Shown: positions 11,777 through 23,900 of the stretch, in pieces
How the letters are laid out: the number at the start of each line of letters is the position of its first letter
Numbering within the stretch: the stretch's first letter is position 1
From: Mytilinidion resinicola
Lineage: Eukaryota > Ascomycota > Dothideomycetes > Mytilinidiales > Mytilinidiaceae
Assembly: GCF_010093595.1 (NCBI RefSeq)
Contig: NW_022985445.1
Coordinates: 775,106 to 839,105 of the forward strand
Length of the DNA: 64,000 nt
Direction: 5' to 3'
Translations under genes and position numbers: made by a program
The notes under the pieces: generated by a model
Told to the model about the DNA's origin: nothing
Seen by the model: only the letters and a program-made list of their open reading frames with translations
Database searches by the model: none

Positions 11777-12463
11777 ATGGCCCGCGACACCCCCACCCCA
11801 GTCCACACAAACGCCTACACGGTCCTCGCCCTCCCAAACCCGGCAGGCAAAGCCGTCATAACAGCCGCGGAGATCAGGAGAGCGTACCGCCGCGCGCTGC
11901 TGCGATGGCATCCGGACAAAGCCGTGTCCGCATCGAGCTCTAGCGACACGGCTGCGGCTGCGGCTGCTCCGAACGGTGCGAAGAAGAACAGGCATGGAAA
12001 TGGAGCGAGGGAGGAGGAGGAGGAGGAGGAGGAGAAGAAGAAGAAGAAGAAGAAGAAGAAGGAAGCAGAGGCAGGGTATTCGGTCGACGACATCACGGCC
12101 GCGTACCGCACGCTCGCGGACCCGCAGCTCCGCCGCGCCCTCGATTTGTGTCTTGCGACGCATCACTCGGCCCAGCCGCTGGGCGCGAGTGGGCGCGGGC
12201 CGGGGGAGAGGACGTGGTTGTCTGGGTTGGAGCTTGTGGATTTGGATGATCTTGTGTTTGAGGAGGGAGGGAAGGGGAGCGGAGCGGTGTGGTATAAGAG
12301 CTGTAGGTGTGGGAGCAAGCGGGGGTTTGTGGTGAGGGAGGCGGAGTTGGAGGAGGCGCTGGAGGAGAATGAAGGCCATGGGGGGAAGGGAGGGGAGGTG
12401 CTGGTGGGTTGTGGGGGGTGTAGTTTGTGGATTCGGGTCGGGTTTGGGGTTGTGGAGGGATGA
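11777..12463 (+). CDS. DPH4: Diphthamide biosynthesis J-protein
   Basis: A single-exon gene of 228 aa. The J-domain starts at about residue 12 (NAYTVLAL) and carries the HPD motif (RWHPDKA). The CSL-type zinc region near the C-terminus has C-R-C-G...C-G-G-C-S-L, the DPH4/DNAJC24 arrangement of four metal-binding cysteines. Dph4 is needed with Dph1-Dph2 and Dph3 for the first step of diphthamide formation on eEF2, probably by redox or iron handling. Between J-domain helices the protein carries an acidic/basic insert encoded by GAG/AAG triplets at about 12007-12060 (poly-Glu then poly-Lys), an unusual low-complexity expansion that lengthens the loop after HPD. Confidence 0.9.
   Translation: MARDTPTPVHTNAYTVLALPNPAGKAVITAAEIRRAYRRALLRWHPDKAVSASSSSDTAAAAAAPNGAKKNRHGNGAREEEEEEEEKKKKKKKKKEAEAGYSVDDITAAYRTLADPQLRRALDLCLATHHSAQPLGASGRGPGERTWLSGLELVDLDDLVFEEGGKGSGAVWYKSCRCGSKRGFVVREAELEEALEENEGHGGKGGEVLVGCGGCSLWIRVGFGVVEG
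12007..12060 (+). repeat. (GAG)n(AAG)n trinucleotide repeat inside DPH4
   Basis: A near-perfect run of GAG then AAG codons gives about eight Glu followed by ten Lys inside the J-domain. A likely site of length polymorphism between strains. Confidence 0.9.
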
Positions 12464-12907
12464 TGGAGGGGGGATATCGTTGGAATTAGAGGAAGGGTAG
12501 CTTTTTGAGCATTGAATTCCTTGTGTGCTTTGAAGAGCTCAAAGTGTTAGGCAAGGCGAACGAAGAATACGTACAAAGTGATGGAGATCCAAAGCTCGAG
12601 TTATATGTCAACTACAGGGTATACGGAAACTACATAGCCCGCTTGGGAGAACAAAGTAATCCAAAACCCTTCTTCTGAAGCGCCCTGGCCCAGCTATCAT
12701 AGACGGTCATCGACTCATACATGCAATCGTGTTACTTCTCTCCCTGTGTCCTAAACTCCCAAGCAAGCCGAAAACCGGATGCCGAGTCTGGTTGTTTATA
12801 CTCCTTGCTCCATCAAAAAAGTGAACGAGTTTTCGTGGAATGTCATGTGGCACCGGTGCTCTTTAAAAAAATAAAATATAGTGTAAGCCGTGAAAGATGA
12901 ACCGTTT
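12464..12907. other. Convergent intergenic spacer
   Basis: AT-rich 3' UTR-type sequence between two convergent genes. No feature seen. Confidence 0.5.
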
Positions 12908-15655
12908 CTATGACGGAAGCCAGAAGGAAAGGAGAAATTGCGCCGTGAGCCTGGAACCGTATTGTCCCTGGTTTTCTTGGGCGATGCTAACATGCTGTCT
13001 CCTGTAGAGATAGTCGCCTACATTGACGGGTTAGTATGCGTCCGTTTGAAAAAACGTTTCGCGCCACGGCAGTACTCACTATTTTCCGTAACCAATCCCG
13101 CGACATCCTTTACAAACTTAATAGCACCCGCATCCTTAAGTTTGCTTACCCAATCAACTGTGTCTGCGTCCTTGAGCGGGTTATAGCTACGATTATACTT
13201 CCACCTGAAAATCGCCATCACAAACGCGAACTGCTCGTCAATGTTCTTGCAAGCGAGTTCGGACTGGGCCTTCGCCTCCTGCGGCAGGATCTCCAGACTG
13301 GCCGAGCGCGTCTCCATGACCAGATGGATCGTCTGCTGGTTATCTTCATGCGCCATCGCGAGGCCGAGGATAGCGCAGAACGCCGCCGTCCACTTGTCAC
13401 AGCCCTTGCTACTCTTGAAAAGCTGCTGAAGCTTGTTCAGCACGTTCTGCATGATCGTCTGCTGTAGACGACAGAAGAAGTACTTGAGCTGACGATTCGT
13501 CATGCGCGGGCTGCAGAACTCATCAGCGTAGACGCCGGGCTGGTAGCTGTGGAGCTTGCGGAGGCTTTCCTCGCGGGTGTCTTCCGCAATGGTAAAGGTG
13601 CGGCCCATGATGTAGGTGACGACGACGAGCTTGAAAACTTCACGAAGGAGCTTCTTCTCGTCTTCGGCTTTGGGCTTTAGCTGCGTCATCATGAAGAAGA
13701 GCTTGAGCTGGAAGTCGTGTTGCTCGTAGCCGAGATGGTTGTGTGCGAAGACGGGGAGGTACTTGTCGACGATCAGATCGATGTATTTGTCGTACTTTTG
13801 TTCGTCTTTGTGGTTGATCTGTACCATGCCTAGCGGTGGTGAGCGCTTCTCTACGCGCGACTGCTCGCCGGTGTATTGGTCGGTAATGTATTGGAATTGC
13901 CGCAGTAGCTCCTTCGTTTTTGGTGTGAATTCGTAGACTTTGACGGGAAATTCTGGAAGGCCTTCGCCGCAGCTCATTCTTAGTGAAACCTCGGTGTTGG
14001 ACCACTGGTGGATGTGTAGGGCAACAAAATCTGTGAGTTTGCTATCCTCGTGCATCGAAGTCGTGATACCTTTGGAGGGGCGATTAGCATAGCGATTGAA
14101 GTAGAGGTCACGGAGTCTCATACTTGGAAGAAAGTAGCACGCAAGCTCCCAAAGACGAACTCGGCTACATCCCAGCCCGCAGTCGGTATTGGGTCTCAGA
14201 GATCGTTTCATGCAGCGTTCGCAGATTTCGCCAGGGCCGCACTGAAAACGAGTGTTAGTCCAGAGCATTCGAGGATGAATACGACCAAAATGCTTACTTT
14301 ATCTCGTTGGAGGACGCAATGCCAACACGCAACAACCTTCCGCATATCATGTGCATCCTTCGCTACTTCTGGCCTGAGATGGGATCCGAGCTGTCTGCCA
14401 CCAGGTCTGTTTGCTTGTTGTCTCGAAGTCCTACTGCGAACAGATTCCGGTCCATAGGTTATCGGTGCTGCATATTGCGATGTTGACGCGGAAGCATTGC
14501 TGCTTGTTGGCGCCGGCGAGGGTGAGTTCTTGAAATGTTCGAGTGGTTGGAAAGAGTCCATATTTGCGCCAGGATCTGATGGTTGATAGGAGGAGAACAC
14601 CCCCTCCGATCCAGGAGAAAGGCCACCCTGAGCCGAGAACGGGCTTGTCGGATCCTGGAATGGAGATAGACGCGACATGACGCCCGTTGATGCAGCATCC
14701 GAGGGCGCTCTTCCCAAAGAGTCATGAGCATACGCGTTGGGAACTAGGTTTGGAGACTGTCTATAGGTGTATGGATCCGGGTGAGGCCCAGAGATGGACA
14801 CTTCCATCTCCACGGACGCCATTTGGTTATCGTAACCATATCCCGCGTCCAGCGACGGGAAGTCATTTGGTGAATGGGGAGAGACTAAATAGCTACTGTA
14901 ATCAGTAGCAGTGGGCCAATTGCTGCCCAGGCTGATTGAAGACTCTGGGTCGAAGAGAAGTGTGTCGGAATTTGAGACATTTTCGTTTCGCAAGTGGCCA
15001 ACAGCAGACCAAGGCTCCTGTTGCGGTGACTGCTGGGTGAACGTATTGGCGTACATCTGGTTGTATGATGGATGAGATCCCATGTGGCCAATATTGCTAG
15101 ATAGCACGGGCCTGGAAGGCATCTGCCTTGGTATGGATACAAATGAATTCTGCGAGTCTGGTGACTTGGTTAGCATAAACGTCGAGAGGCGTTGTTCGAT
15201 GGAGGCACACCATGACCAACGTAGTTGAATGCGGTCGCATCTTGGCCAGAAATGTCCATCGGGTGGGACTGGTCCTGCCTCGGACGAGGCTCCATGGCTT
15301 CAAACTGATAAAAGTTGCGCAAAGACTCCGAATCCAGCAGGTCTAGTTCGAAGGCCTCATTGTCGGGAGTCAGAGCTGAGGTTGGCGATGTTGATAGACT
15401 TCCTGGATGGTTGATCTCATGCCAGTCCATCTCTTCGGAGCCCTGGGAGATGTTGCGGCCCCGGACGGTATTGATAGGACCGGTCCTCACAGGGGAGTAG
15501 GCCGTGTTAGTCACCAGGGTACTTGTAGCCGCCGGATTAGGTGGGCCAGCATTAGGTACTGATATTCCTAAGCAAGAGTAGCCAGTCTGAGAAATATGCG
15601 GGTAGAAATCCTCTGTTTCTATTTTCCAACATGAATTATAATCGACGCCGGCCAT
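12908..15655 (-). CDS. Atypical Zn2Cys6-like transcription factor
   Basis: On the minus strand, exons 15655-15217, 15157-14298, 14241-13080 and 13017-12908 give 856 aa. The last intron (13018-13079) is optional: reading through it ends the protein at 13018 with 841 aa. The N-terminal 400 residues are Ser/Pro/Asn-rich. The zinc cluster spans the second splice: C-W-H-C, then six residues to C, then C-x5-C-x2-C-x10-C (GPGEICERC... NTDCGLGC). This is a longer last loop than classical Zn2Cys6 clusters and resembles a fungal group written ACW-C-VLQRDKC. The remaining 400 residues are a mostly helical regulatory region with no recognised enzyme motif. Probably a nuclear DNA-binding regulator; targets unknown. 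ATG 15655 opens with MAGVDYN. Confidence 0.85.
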
Positions 15656-17244
15656 TTTTGAAAGCAGTGCCCAGCAGCGGCCGCTCGGGATCGGAGGGGA
15701 ATGGGTAGCTCTAAGGGCGCATGGGCTGGTGCCTTGGGGGCCGCCTCGCGCTGAAACGTCAAAGGCTAGCCTGTATTTGCACGTCTGAAGGTTGCGACAG
15801 AGAATACTGAGGTTGCACGGAAAAATAAGGGCGAGCACAAGAGTTGGGCGACTGAGACCGGTTCGGCCTTTGCGAGGGCGAGTGGAGAGAGACTGAGGAC
15901 TTAATGGCAAGAAGAAGGCTCCAGCCCAGATGAGGCGCCTGGGAAACGGGGCGTAGTCGAAGTCGGTGTCGCTCTACAGATCCGTCAGACAAGATGCAGC
16001 TAGCGTCCGGTGAAGAGAACCCTGCAAGAATGCGGCCATTGGCAGCGCAACGCGACGCATGCGAGAAAGGGCGGCAGACGGCTGTGGGGCGACACTGCTC
16101 CGCGTTGTCCTTATTAAAAGGCTGTATCTTGATATTTTGAGGAGAGAGACAGGATGGCAACGGAGCTTCTTCGTCGACTTCAAATGGCACTTTGACGATG
16201 CTCGCCAGCGGGTCGGTGAGCCCCATTCAGCGCCCAAGAATGCCCCAGCCACACGTGCTGAGGTCGGGATGGTGCATGCCTGACTTTGGCTTACGACGGA
16301 TCACCCCACGCCGTAGCGGAGCGCACCAGTGGAGCTGGTATGCCGAGTTACGTCGTGCAGGAGACCCCATATCGCGAGATGCTGCTGCGTTGCGGCTCTG
16401 CGCTCTCACCGGATCGGAGGGAGCACCTGGGGATCAGTAGACGCGATTACCCCGAGCCAAGGACGACGAGCGGCATGGACCGATGGTTCTGCCTTACCGG
16501 CTGCATGAGTGAGCCGGCGCGAAGTCCTGCGATCTTGTTCTTACTGGTGCCGCGTATGCCGCAGACATGAACATGCAAGCCTCAAGACTTCCGGTCTGAG
16601 CCAACCACACCAAGGCTCTTGGACATGCAGGAAGAGTGAGGCGAGCAGCAGAATATCGAGATAGAGAGCCTGGTGTTGAGTATCGTCGCCGCATTTAGCA
16701 AGCCTTCCAACCAATCATGGAGGGTTCATGGAGACAACCGGTCAGCATTGGTGGTGGTGAAGTCCATAGTCGCACCTTCAAGGTGTCTAACAGCGGGGGG
16801 GTCTGCATGAGTGATCTAGGATAGTTTGCGACACGACGGAGAATTCGCATGCATCGATATAGCTGTCTGTATGCAGAACTTGTGGTGTTGTACAAAGGTG
16901 GGATCTTGCTCTCGGAGTGGATTGAACGGGTGAGCTCCGATGCGATGCATGATTGGTGGATGCAGTCCGAGATCGCGCTCACAACCTCAGTTCTGCTCCG
17001 GAAAGCATGACCTTTTGTGTCTAGCTATGTAACCCAGCAAATCAAGACGTAGCAAAACTTCTGAATCGAGAGTCGTTGGAGTAAGTCTTCTAGCACGTGA
17101 CTAGCTTACTAAGCGAATGGATGATCCTTCGGAGTAGATGTGACTGTTCTCCAATTCATTACCATGTATCACGACGCGTGTGATTATGAGTCGTGTCACT
17201 CTCGTCACCGATGTTGCGTCTTTATACACACCTAAGTAAAGGCT
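15656..17244. other. Divergent intergenic region between two regulators
   Basis: 1.6 kb between divergently transcribed zinc-cluster genes. Short open frames occur on both strands but none has conserved character. Long upstream regions are usual for fungal regulatory genes. Confidence 0.5.
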
Positions 17245-19722
17245 ATGTTTCGACGAAATGGGAAACCCATGTAGGGAGCCATCCGTTCATCATTCTCCGT
17301 GGTGGCCTTAACAACGCTGACTTCAGACGTTCAGGTCTTGTGAGCCTTGTCGTCGCTCGAAGGTGCGATGTGATCACACTAGGCCGGTTTGCCTGAAATG
17401 TCAGGCTCGAAAAATTGAGGATCAAGTATGCCTCCCAAGATCATAGGCATAAGCAAGAATGCTGAACCGAGAACCCACTTAGTGTCACTTCCATCCCTCT
17501 CCAATGACAAAAGCCCAGTCCCAGAGTAGCCCTGTTCGACCTCGACCCCGGCATGTCGTACCAAGGTATTGAAAATCTACCACACACTCGATTTATGCCG
17601 AAGCTCCTAACCACGTGCTTAGGATTTCCCAACGCGGAGAGGCCGACTCAATGCCGTCCAGTTTCTTTTCAAATCCAACGCCCGAAAGTACTCCTGGCAC
17701 GCATATGCTTGCCCGGAGTCCTGAGGAATCTACAGGCCCGTTCTACTTAGGCTCCACAAGCTACGCCTCTGCGTTTCGAAGTCTCAATTCCCACCCTGAG
17801 GATCACCGTGCAAACGATGAAGCTATAATCCCGATGTCTCCTGCTGGAGCTAACTTCAACGCCCGCCTTGGAATTGATTCAATCATCGCAGCAAAACTTG
17901 GATCGTCGTCATTGACTATGTATGAGAGGGCTCTCAAGGACTACTTTGCGTCTAGTACTGCCACTGCCCTCGCTGGGCCTCTCATATTAATGGCACTATC
18001 TCAAATTAGAGTTGACCTCGAAGTCTTATCAGTTCGCAGCAAGTGGGACAGCATATGTACCGAAATCACAGAAAACACAGCTCGATCGTTGAAGATTCCT
18101 CCCACTTGTACTCCGAGTACATTTCATACACTATTTACAGGTCCGAATTTACGATGGGAAATCATTGGCCTAGTATTATCTCTTGCGGGCTTCCATGCTC
18201 AGTTCATACCCCCTGATGACCCACTCTTTGACCTTGTGGATGGCCGAAAACTCGATAAGGAAGAATTCATTGCAGATATGATTCAAGGGAGTAACAGCTG
18301 CATCCACGTTTGTCAAGAGTACGACTGCGTCAACGACCTCATGATATGGCTGCTGTATATGAATGCGCTGCTGCAAAGTAATTTCTACGGAGACAATTGT
18401 GAGCATTCTAAGCAGGACCCGTCAGCAACTCTAACGAGGTCTTAGACCACGGTGTCTGGCGTCGAATGGGCGACGGCGTGATCTGTGCATATGCCGAAGG
18501 CTATCACTGTGAAGAACCTTTTGACATTCCCTTCTTTTTGAGAGAAACTAGGAGAAGGGTCTTTTCTGCAATGTACAGAAGTGACAAAACGATGGCAACC
18601 TTCTTTGGGCGGCCTCCGCTCATAGCCGGACGATACTGCAGCCGAAAGATGCCTTTTGATCTACACGAGACGACACTTCTGACCGAGGATACGAGTGCCT
18701 TGAATGCCGCTCTTGCTCGGTTGGACAGTCAAGGGTGGAATACTGACGGCGTCATCTATACTGCGACGTGGTTGCGACTAAGATATTCAACAGCCCGGTT
18801 TAGAGAGAGGGTGCTCGAGCTTTCTCTCGCTGGGGAGACGGATCCTGACTTGTCGGAGAAGCTGAGGTATGCCTACCCCATCCTCTGCATCAAAGGAGTA
18901 ACCTTAATCTTCCACCCAGCGGCCTTTCGAATGAAAATCGTCTAGCCTGGGAGAATCTTCCTCAGCACATGCGGTACGATGTCTACAAAGATGCTTGCTG
19001 GGATACACTCCCACCAGAGACATGTCTGAGAATGCTGTACGTGTATCTGGATCATCTCAACAGCGAGTTCCAAATGCAAAGGCTCCGCCGGCGGCATTTC
19101 CCGGATGCGACTCCACACCTGCTCCAGATATCGATGCAACTGCTTACGTACGTCCTCGTGCTGAACAAGCAAAGAAATCGACCCTACCAGTTGCAAAGGC
19201 ATTACGCTTCTATCGTGAGTTCCTGTCCTCAATACAAACCGCATTGGCATTTACCAAACCTATCAGATCCTCTTCTACTGTCTTCCTGGGGCTGGTGTGC
19301 TTGCCCTTGAGCTCCGACGCTGCACCCTGGAGAACAAACCACTCCCAGGTTCCATCAAACGTGCCGATTTGATCCGGAATCTGTCAATCTTGATATCTCT
19401 ACTAGAAGGGGTAGTCTATCCAGGCGACGGAAATCACAAGCTCTGTGCTGAGTTGAATAAGATGCTGGCGCTGGTGTTAGATGAAGTATTGAATTATCAA
19501 CCAACGTCAAGCGCAGGTTCTGGAGATGGTATGGATCAACAACTTGACCAAGTCACGTTTTTTGATATACCGATGATGGAAGGCATGGAACCTATTCCTA
19601 CTGAGAGCGAAAACTTTCTCAATTGGCTGGATAATGCAAACTGGGACAACACTGTGAGTGTCTGGGGAGTGATCAGGGTCTTCGTATTCAGGTTACTAAT
19701 ATCTCCGCAGTACCTAACATAG
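17245..19722 (+). CDS. Zn2Cys6 transcription factor
   Basis: Eight exons (17245-17270, 17335-17425, 17483-17565, 17623-18398, 18446-18866, 18920-19214, 19267-19653, 19711-19722) join to 696 aa. The N-terminus reads MFRRNGKPMSCEPCRRSKVR and the cluster is C-x2-C-x6-C-x6-C-x2-C-x8-C. The last Cys comes from the next exon and is followed by HFHPSPMTK, as in many ascomycete regulators, which supports the splice. The middle region has the fungal-specific transcription factor domain (for example FFLRETRRRVFSAMYRSDK and FFGRPP), and the C-terminus ends NWDNTYLT. Introns are 47-64 nt. Nuclear regulator; ligand and targets unknown. No enzyme cluster adjoins it. The 26-nt first exon and 12-nt last exon are easily missed. 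Confidence 0.9.
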
Positions 19723-19927
19723 CCTTTCAAGGGCTTTAGAGCTCTATAGAGTCGCCCGACCACACTACAACTTCCGTCATAGACTGCATGATTTCCAAAT
19801 ACCGACGGCCATTTTTCCAACGACCTCCTCTACTAGTATGCGATACCGGAAACTCCAGACTCCCTGTAACCCGATAATGAAAAGTGCGACTGGATTTTCC
19901 TGATCCACGATCACGAACATCTAGCAT

Positions 19928-20246
19928 CTATTTAAACGAAAGATAGAATGCTGCCGCATCATAGAATGGTTGTTGTTCGACAGAAGAACATCGTTGGCTA
20001 TTCATAGTATGTTTCTTTTCTGCATTGGCGTATCAACAACGGAGTTTGGGGTTGAAATGTAACACTTGACAGCATACCTCCTTTCTTTTCCTTAAATGTA
20101 TCTTTTACTCCTCTTTTCCACGAATCCAGCGAGCTTCGAGGAGTTACTTTACTAGCTGGTTGGTATGCAGGAGGTGCCTCAGAGGTTGAGTAACGGGGCA
20201 AGGATTGGTCTTGGTGAGAATTTGTGGATTTGGTGTGAGAAGACAT
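19928..20246 (-). CDS. Small hypothetical protein with PPxY-like motif
   Basis: ATG 20246 opens a frame with a Ser/Thr/Gln-rich start and an APPAYQP motif, then a basic segment (SWKRGVKDTFKEKKG). A GTATG donor and a CAG acceptor (intron 20020-20077) extend it to a stop at 19928, giving 86 aa. Without splicing it ends at 19998 with 82 aa. PPxY motifs bind WW domains of Rsp5-type ubiquitin ligases or other WW proteins (general knowledge). It may be a real short gene, since a TATATAA lies about 55 bp upstream, but coding bias is weak. Confidence 0.35.
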
Positions 20247-20994
20247 ATTGGGCTGATACGTAAAGTGACGCTGGAGTTGAGGTAGTTGATAGATGGTGTT
20301 GGTATATAATATCTAGGGGCTTGGTCGTATTTATATACATTTTTTCCGACTCTATCGGAACAACTTTTCTCAACTCTGGTGCCTATCTCGGAATAGAGTC
20401 TGACATATTTCTCGGACTGAGTAGTTCTTCTCGTGAGATCCAACTCGCCAATATCGGAGTGAGGAAGCTAGTCCGAATACATCTATTCCGAACCATGCTC
20501 GATGACCTCACTGCTTAGCATTCCACATAAGAAGCTGGGATGTAGTCCACACTTCAGCAAACAACCAAAGGCCGCAGGCGCATTTCAGTCATTGCAAGAC
20601 GAATCCATGTCACCCGTTTCATTTCGTACACGTGACCAATGATCGGGCATCGTTCCGGGTGGCGCTGCGGGGATCGCGTGGATCCGACGCGAAAACAGGC
20701 GACTGTTGGCGTTGGCAGAAACGTCATCTTTTTTGGTGTACCACATATACTGCACAGGGCCAAGGTATTTTGTGGGGAATAGACATGCTGTTGCTGATTC
20801 GATTTTGTACATACTTGCACAATTCTATCTCTTTCGAAGTCTGATTTCACCTTCCATTGCAACGAGAGCTCTTGCGAATCCTGCTTGAGCTATTTTTGAC
20901 TACTGATATACCCAAGCAACCGCGACTTCCATCCTACCATCCTCACATCCTCATACGAACACATATTATAAAGGACTTTGTGGCCTAACCCACG
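20247..20994. other. Intergenic promoter region
   Basis: 750 bp upstream of the C2-domain gene, shared with the small opposite-strand ORF. No RNA gene or repeat found. Confidence 0.45.
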
Positions 20995-23900
20995 ATGTCT
21001 GGCAACGAAGACAGCGAGACGACCCGGCGTGACTACCGGCCGGGCTATACACCACATCACCAGATCCCGACGATCCAGAAGTACCGGGAAGAGAAGGCGC
21101 AGAGGAAAGAAGATTATGGCCCTCCACAAGACGAGACAGACGCGCCGAGTAGGACACAACAGCTTGGAGACACATGGAACAAATACCGTCATGGAGAAGA
21201 GACTAACGATTCGGATGCGTCGAAGCAACCGTACCAGAGCGAGAATAAGAACAAGATGGGACAGGAGTCAACGCAGGCAGAAGACCATGCAAACGGAGAC
21301 TATACACAGGGTGCCGGCTCAGAGACCAAAACGGAGCAGGAGGACAGCGAAGACCATGCGCAGGGGGACTATACACAAGGTGCCGGCTCAGGTGTCAAAA
21401 CAGAGCAGGATAGCAAAGACGTTAAAAACCCAGACGTCGCCGAGGACACATCCCAAACCACATATGCCCAGATGGATCCGAGGCAGAAACGCAAAGATAT
21501 GCAAAAGCGCTCTGACGACCGTATAGAACGCGAAGTCACGGACCCCGTCACGCATCTGCCCGTTACAATTCACGACTTCACAATCAAAGACTTGAAGCAT
21601 ACGCCGCAGAATGGACCACCGGCAGGCGAAGAACCGCGTTCAGCAACTGGTGGTGCAAATAAGAATAAAGATGATGGGCAATTGGGCAAGGAACGAGATG
21701 AAATGCAGCAAAGCCATGAAGAGATAGAGGCGCTATTCCCGCCGCCAGAGTTTGAAGCCGCCAGGGAGGAGATCGCGTATGTGTATAAGACTGCTGTGAC
21801 GATCGGCATAGGGCTTGTGTCAGCCGCTCTCACATCTATCATTCTCCTCTTCCAGCTCACGAAAAATTCCACAGGCGTTTCGAGAGTGATCCTTTCAGCC
21901 ATTGAAGGAGCCCTCGCTTTGGCTAGCTCTGTGGCCGTTATCATGGGCATGCGGCAATGGACCGAGAATAGGATCAAGGGTGTCTGGGAAACAGAAGTTT
22001 GGAATGCAGAAAGGCAGCAGGGAAAGAAACAGGCGAATTCCCAGACGCCAGAGTCGACGCAGTGGCTCAACTCTCTAATGGCCTCCATTTGGCCACTCGT
22101 CAACCCAGATCTATTCACGAGCGTGGCGGATACATTGGAAGACGTCATGCAAGCTAGTTTACCACGCATGGTAAGAATGGTCAGTGTGGATGACATTGGC
22201 CAAGGGAGTGAGGCTCTACGTATTCTTGGTGTCCGGTGGTTACCAACTGGTGCGGCCGCAAGATCAGTAACAAAAGATGGCAAACTGGACGAAGGTGAAG
22301 GGGAGGGTAAGAGTGATCGCACTGTGCCAGGACAAGGGGAGCTCCAAGAGAAACCGGATGGCGGTAATTCTAAGGGCCAAAATGACGATGGCGATGGCGA
22401 GAAGGAAAAGGAGCAAGGTCAGAGTGTTGCAGAGGGTATGGAAGCCGAAGAAGGTGATTTCGTTAATGTAGAAATTGCATTCGCATATCGACCTCGGACC
22501 GGCAAGAAGGGTATGAGGAATAGGGCAAACAACGCTCATCTCTATCTTGCCTTTTATCTCCCGGCCAATATCAAGCTCCGTAAGTACTTTGCATCATTTT
22601 CGCATTTACGCTCTCGTATATCAGAAGCGCAAGCACACATTCGCTAACCTCTTCTAGCTGTCTGGGTCGAATTACATGGCATCGTCGGAACCCTCCGACT
22701 TCGACTCCAACTCACACCTGACCCACCATTCTTCTCTCTATGCACACTCACATTCCTTGGACAGCCAAAAGTAGACTTATCGTGCATACCATTGCTCAAG
22801 AAAGGACCAAACATCATGGACCTGCCGCTCATTTCGAATTTCGTGCAGAGTTCCGTGGATGCAGCTATGGCTGAATACGTAGCCCCAAAGAGCTTAACGC
22901 TCGACCTGAAAGACATGCTTGTTGGCGACGACTTCAAGAAAGACACTACTGCTCGCGGCGTGATAGTCGTTACAATCAAGCGCGCTTTCGATTTCAAGGA
23001 AGGCGATCCTGGCATCGCCATGATCAAAGATGGTTCCGCGGACCCATACGTCTCTGTAGGATGGGCCAAATTCGGAAAGCCCGTCTGGTCTACTCGAGTC
23101 ATCCTAACTGAGATGCACCCGCACTGGGAAGAAACTGCTTACATACTTGTCTCACCCGAGGAACTCAATGTGGATGAGCGTCTTCGTGTACAGTTATGGG
23201 ATTCGGATCGTTCAACGGCAGACGACGATCTCGGCCGTATTGAGCTCGATATCAAAATGCTCATGCGCGATCCCCACTCAAACGGGAAGATGTGGGACCG
23301 GCAAGATGGCTTCAAGGCGCTTAAAGCTGGAGAAGGTATGCCGGGTAAGCTGGACTGGAGCGTCGGCTACTTTTCTAAGCAGCGAATTACGGACAATCAA
23401 CTCGCGGAGCAAGATGAAGACCCTGGTGTTAAAAATATCGATCAACTTAAGAAGAAAGTATATGAGGAGAGTGGGCGAAAATTGCGCGAGGCCTCGAAAG
23501 ATGAGTCTGCTGAGATTGAGCAACAGAAGGCTCAAGATTTAAAGGTATTACCAAACTTAAACTGTATTTGTTTTCGCTCTCGATCACGAGTTGACTAACA
23601 CACATTTAGACACGTCAAGATGAACTCATCATCGCCTCGCCTCCAGCGTCTGACTACCCCACTGGTATTCTATCCATCCAAATTCACCAAATCACCGGTC
23701 TTGAGCTCGAAGCCATCAACAAGAACAAAGCGAGCAAGAATGAGAGCGGAACAGATGAAGAGGAAGACGGAGATGACCTCCCAAGCGCTTATTGCACCAT
23801 CATCCTCAACCATCAGAAGATTTTCCGTACACGAACGAAGCCCAAGAACTCGAAGCCTTTCGTACGTGGTCCCAACACTGTTTTCTTAGTCCCCGTTTAT

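Noticed and set aside
21570..22322. 250-codon antisense frame within the Mug190-type gene
   Set aside because: Shadow of a coding exon that has clear domains on the plus strand.
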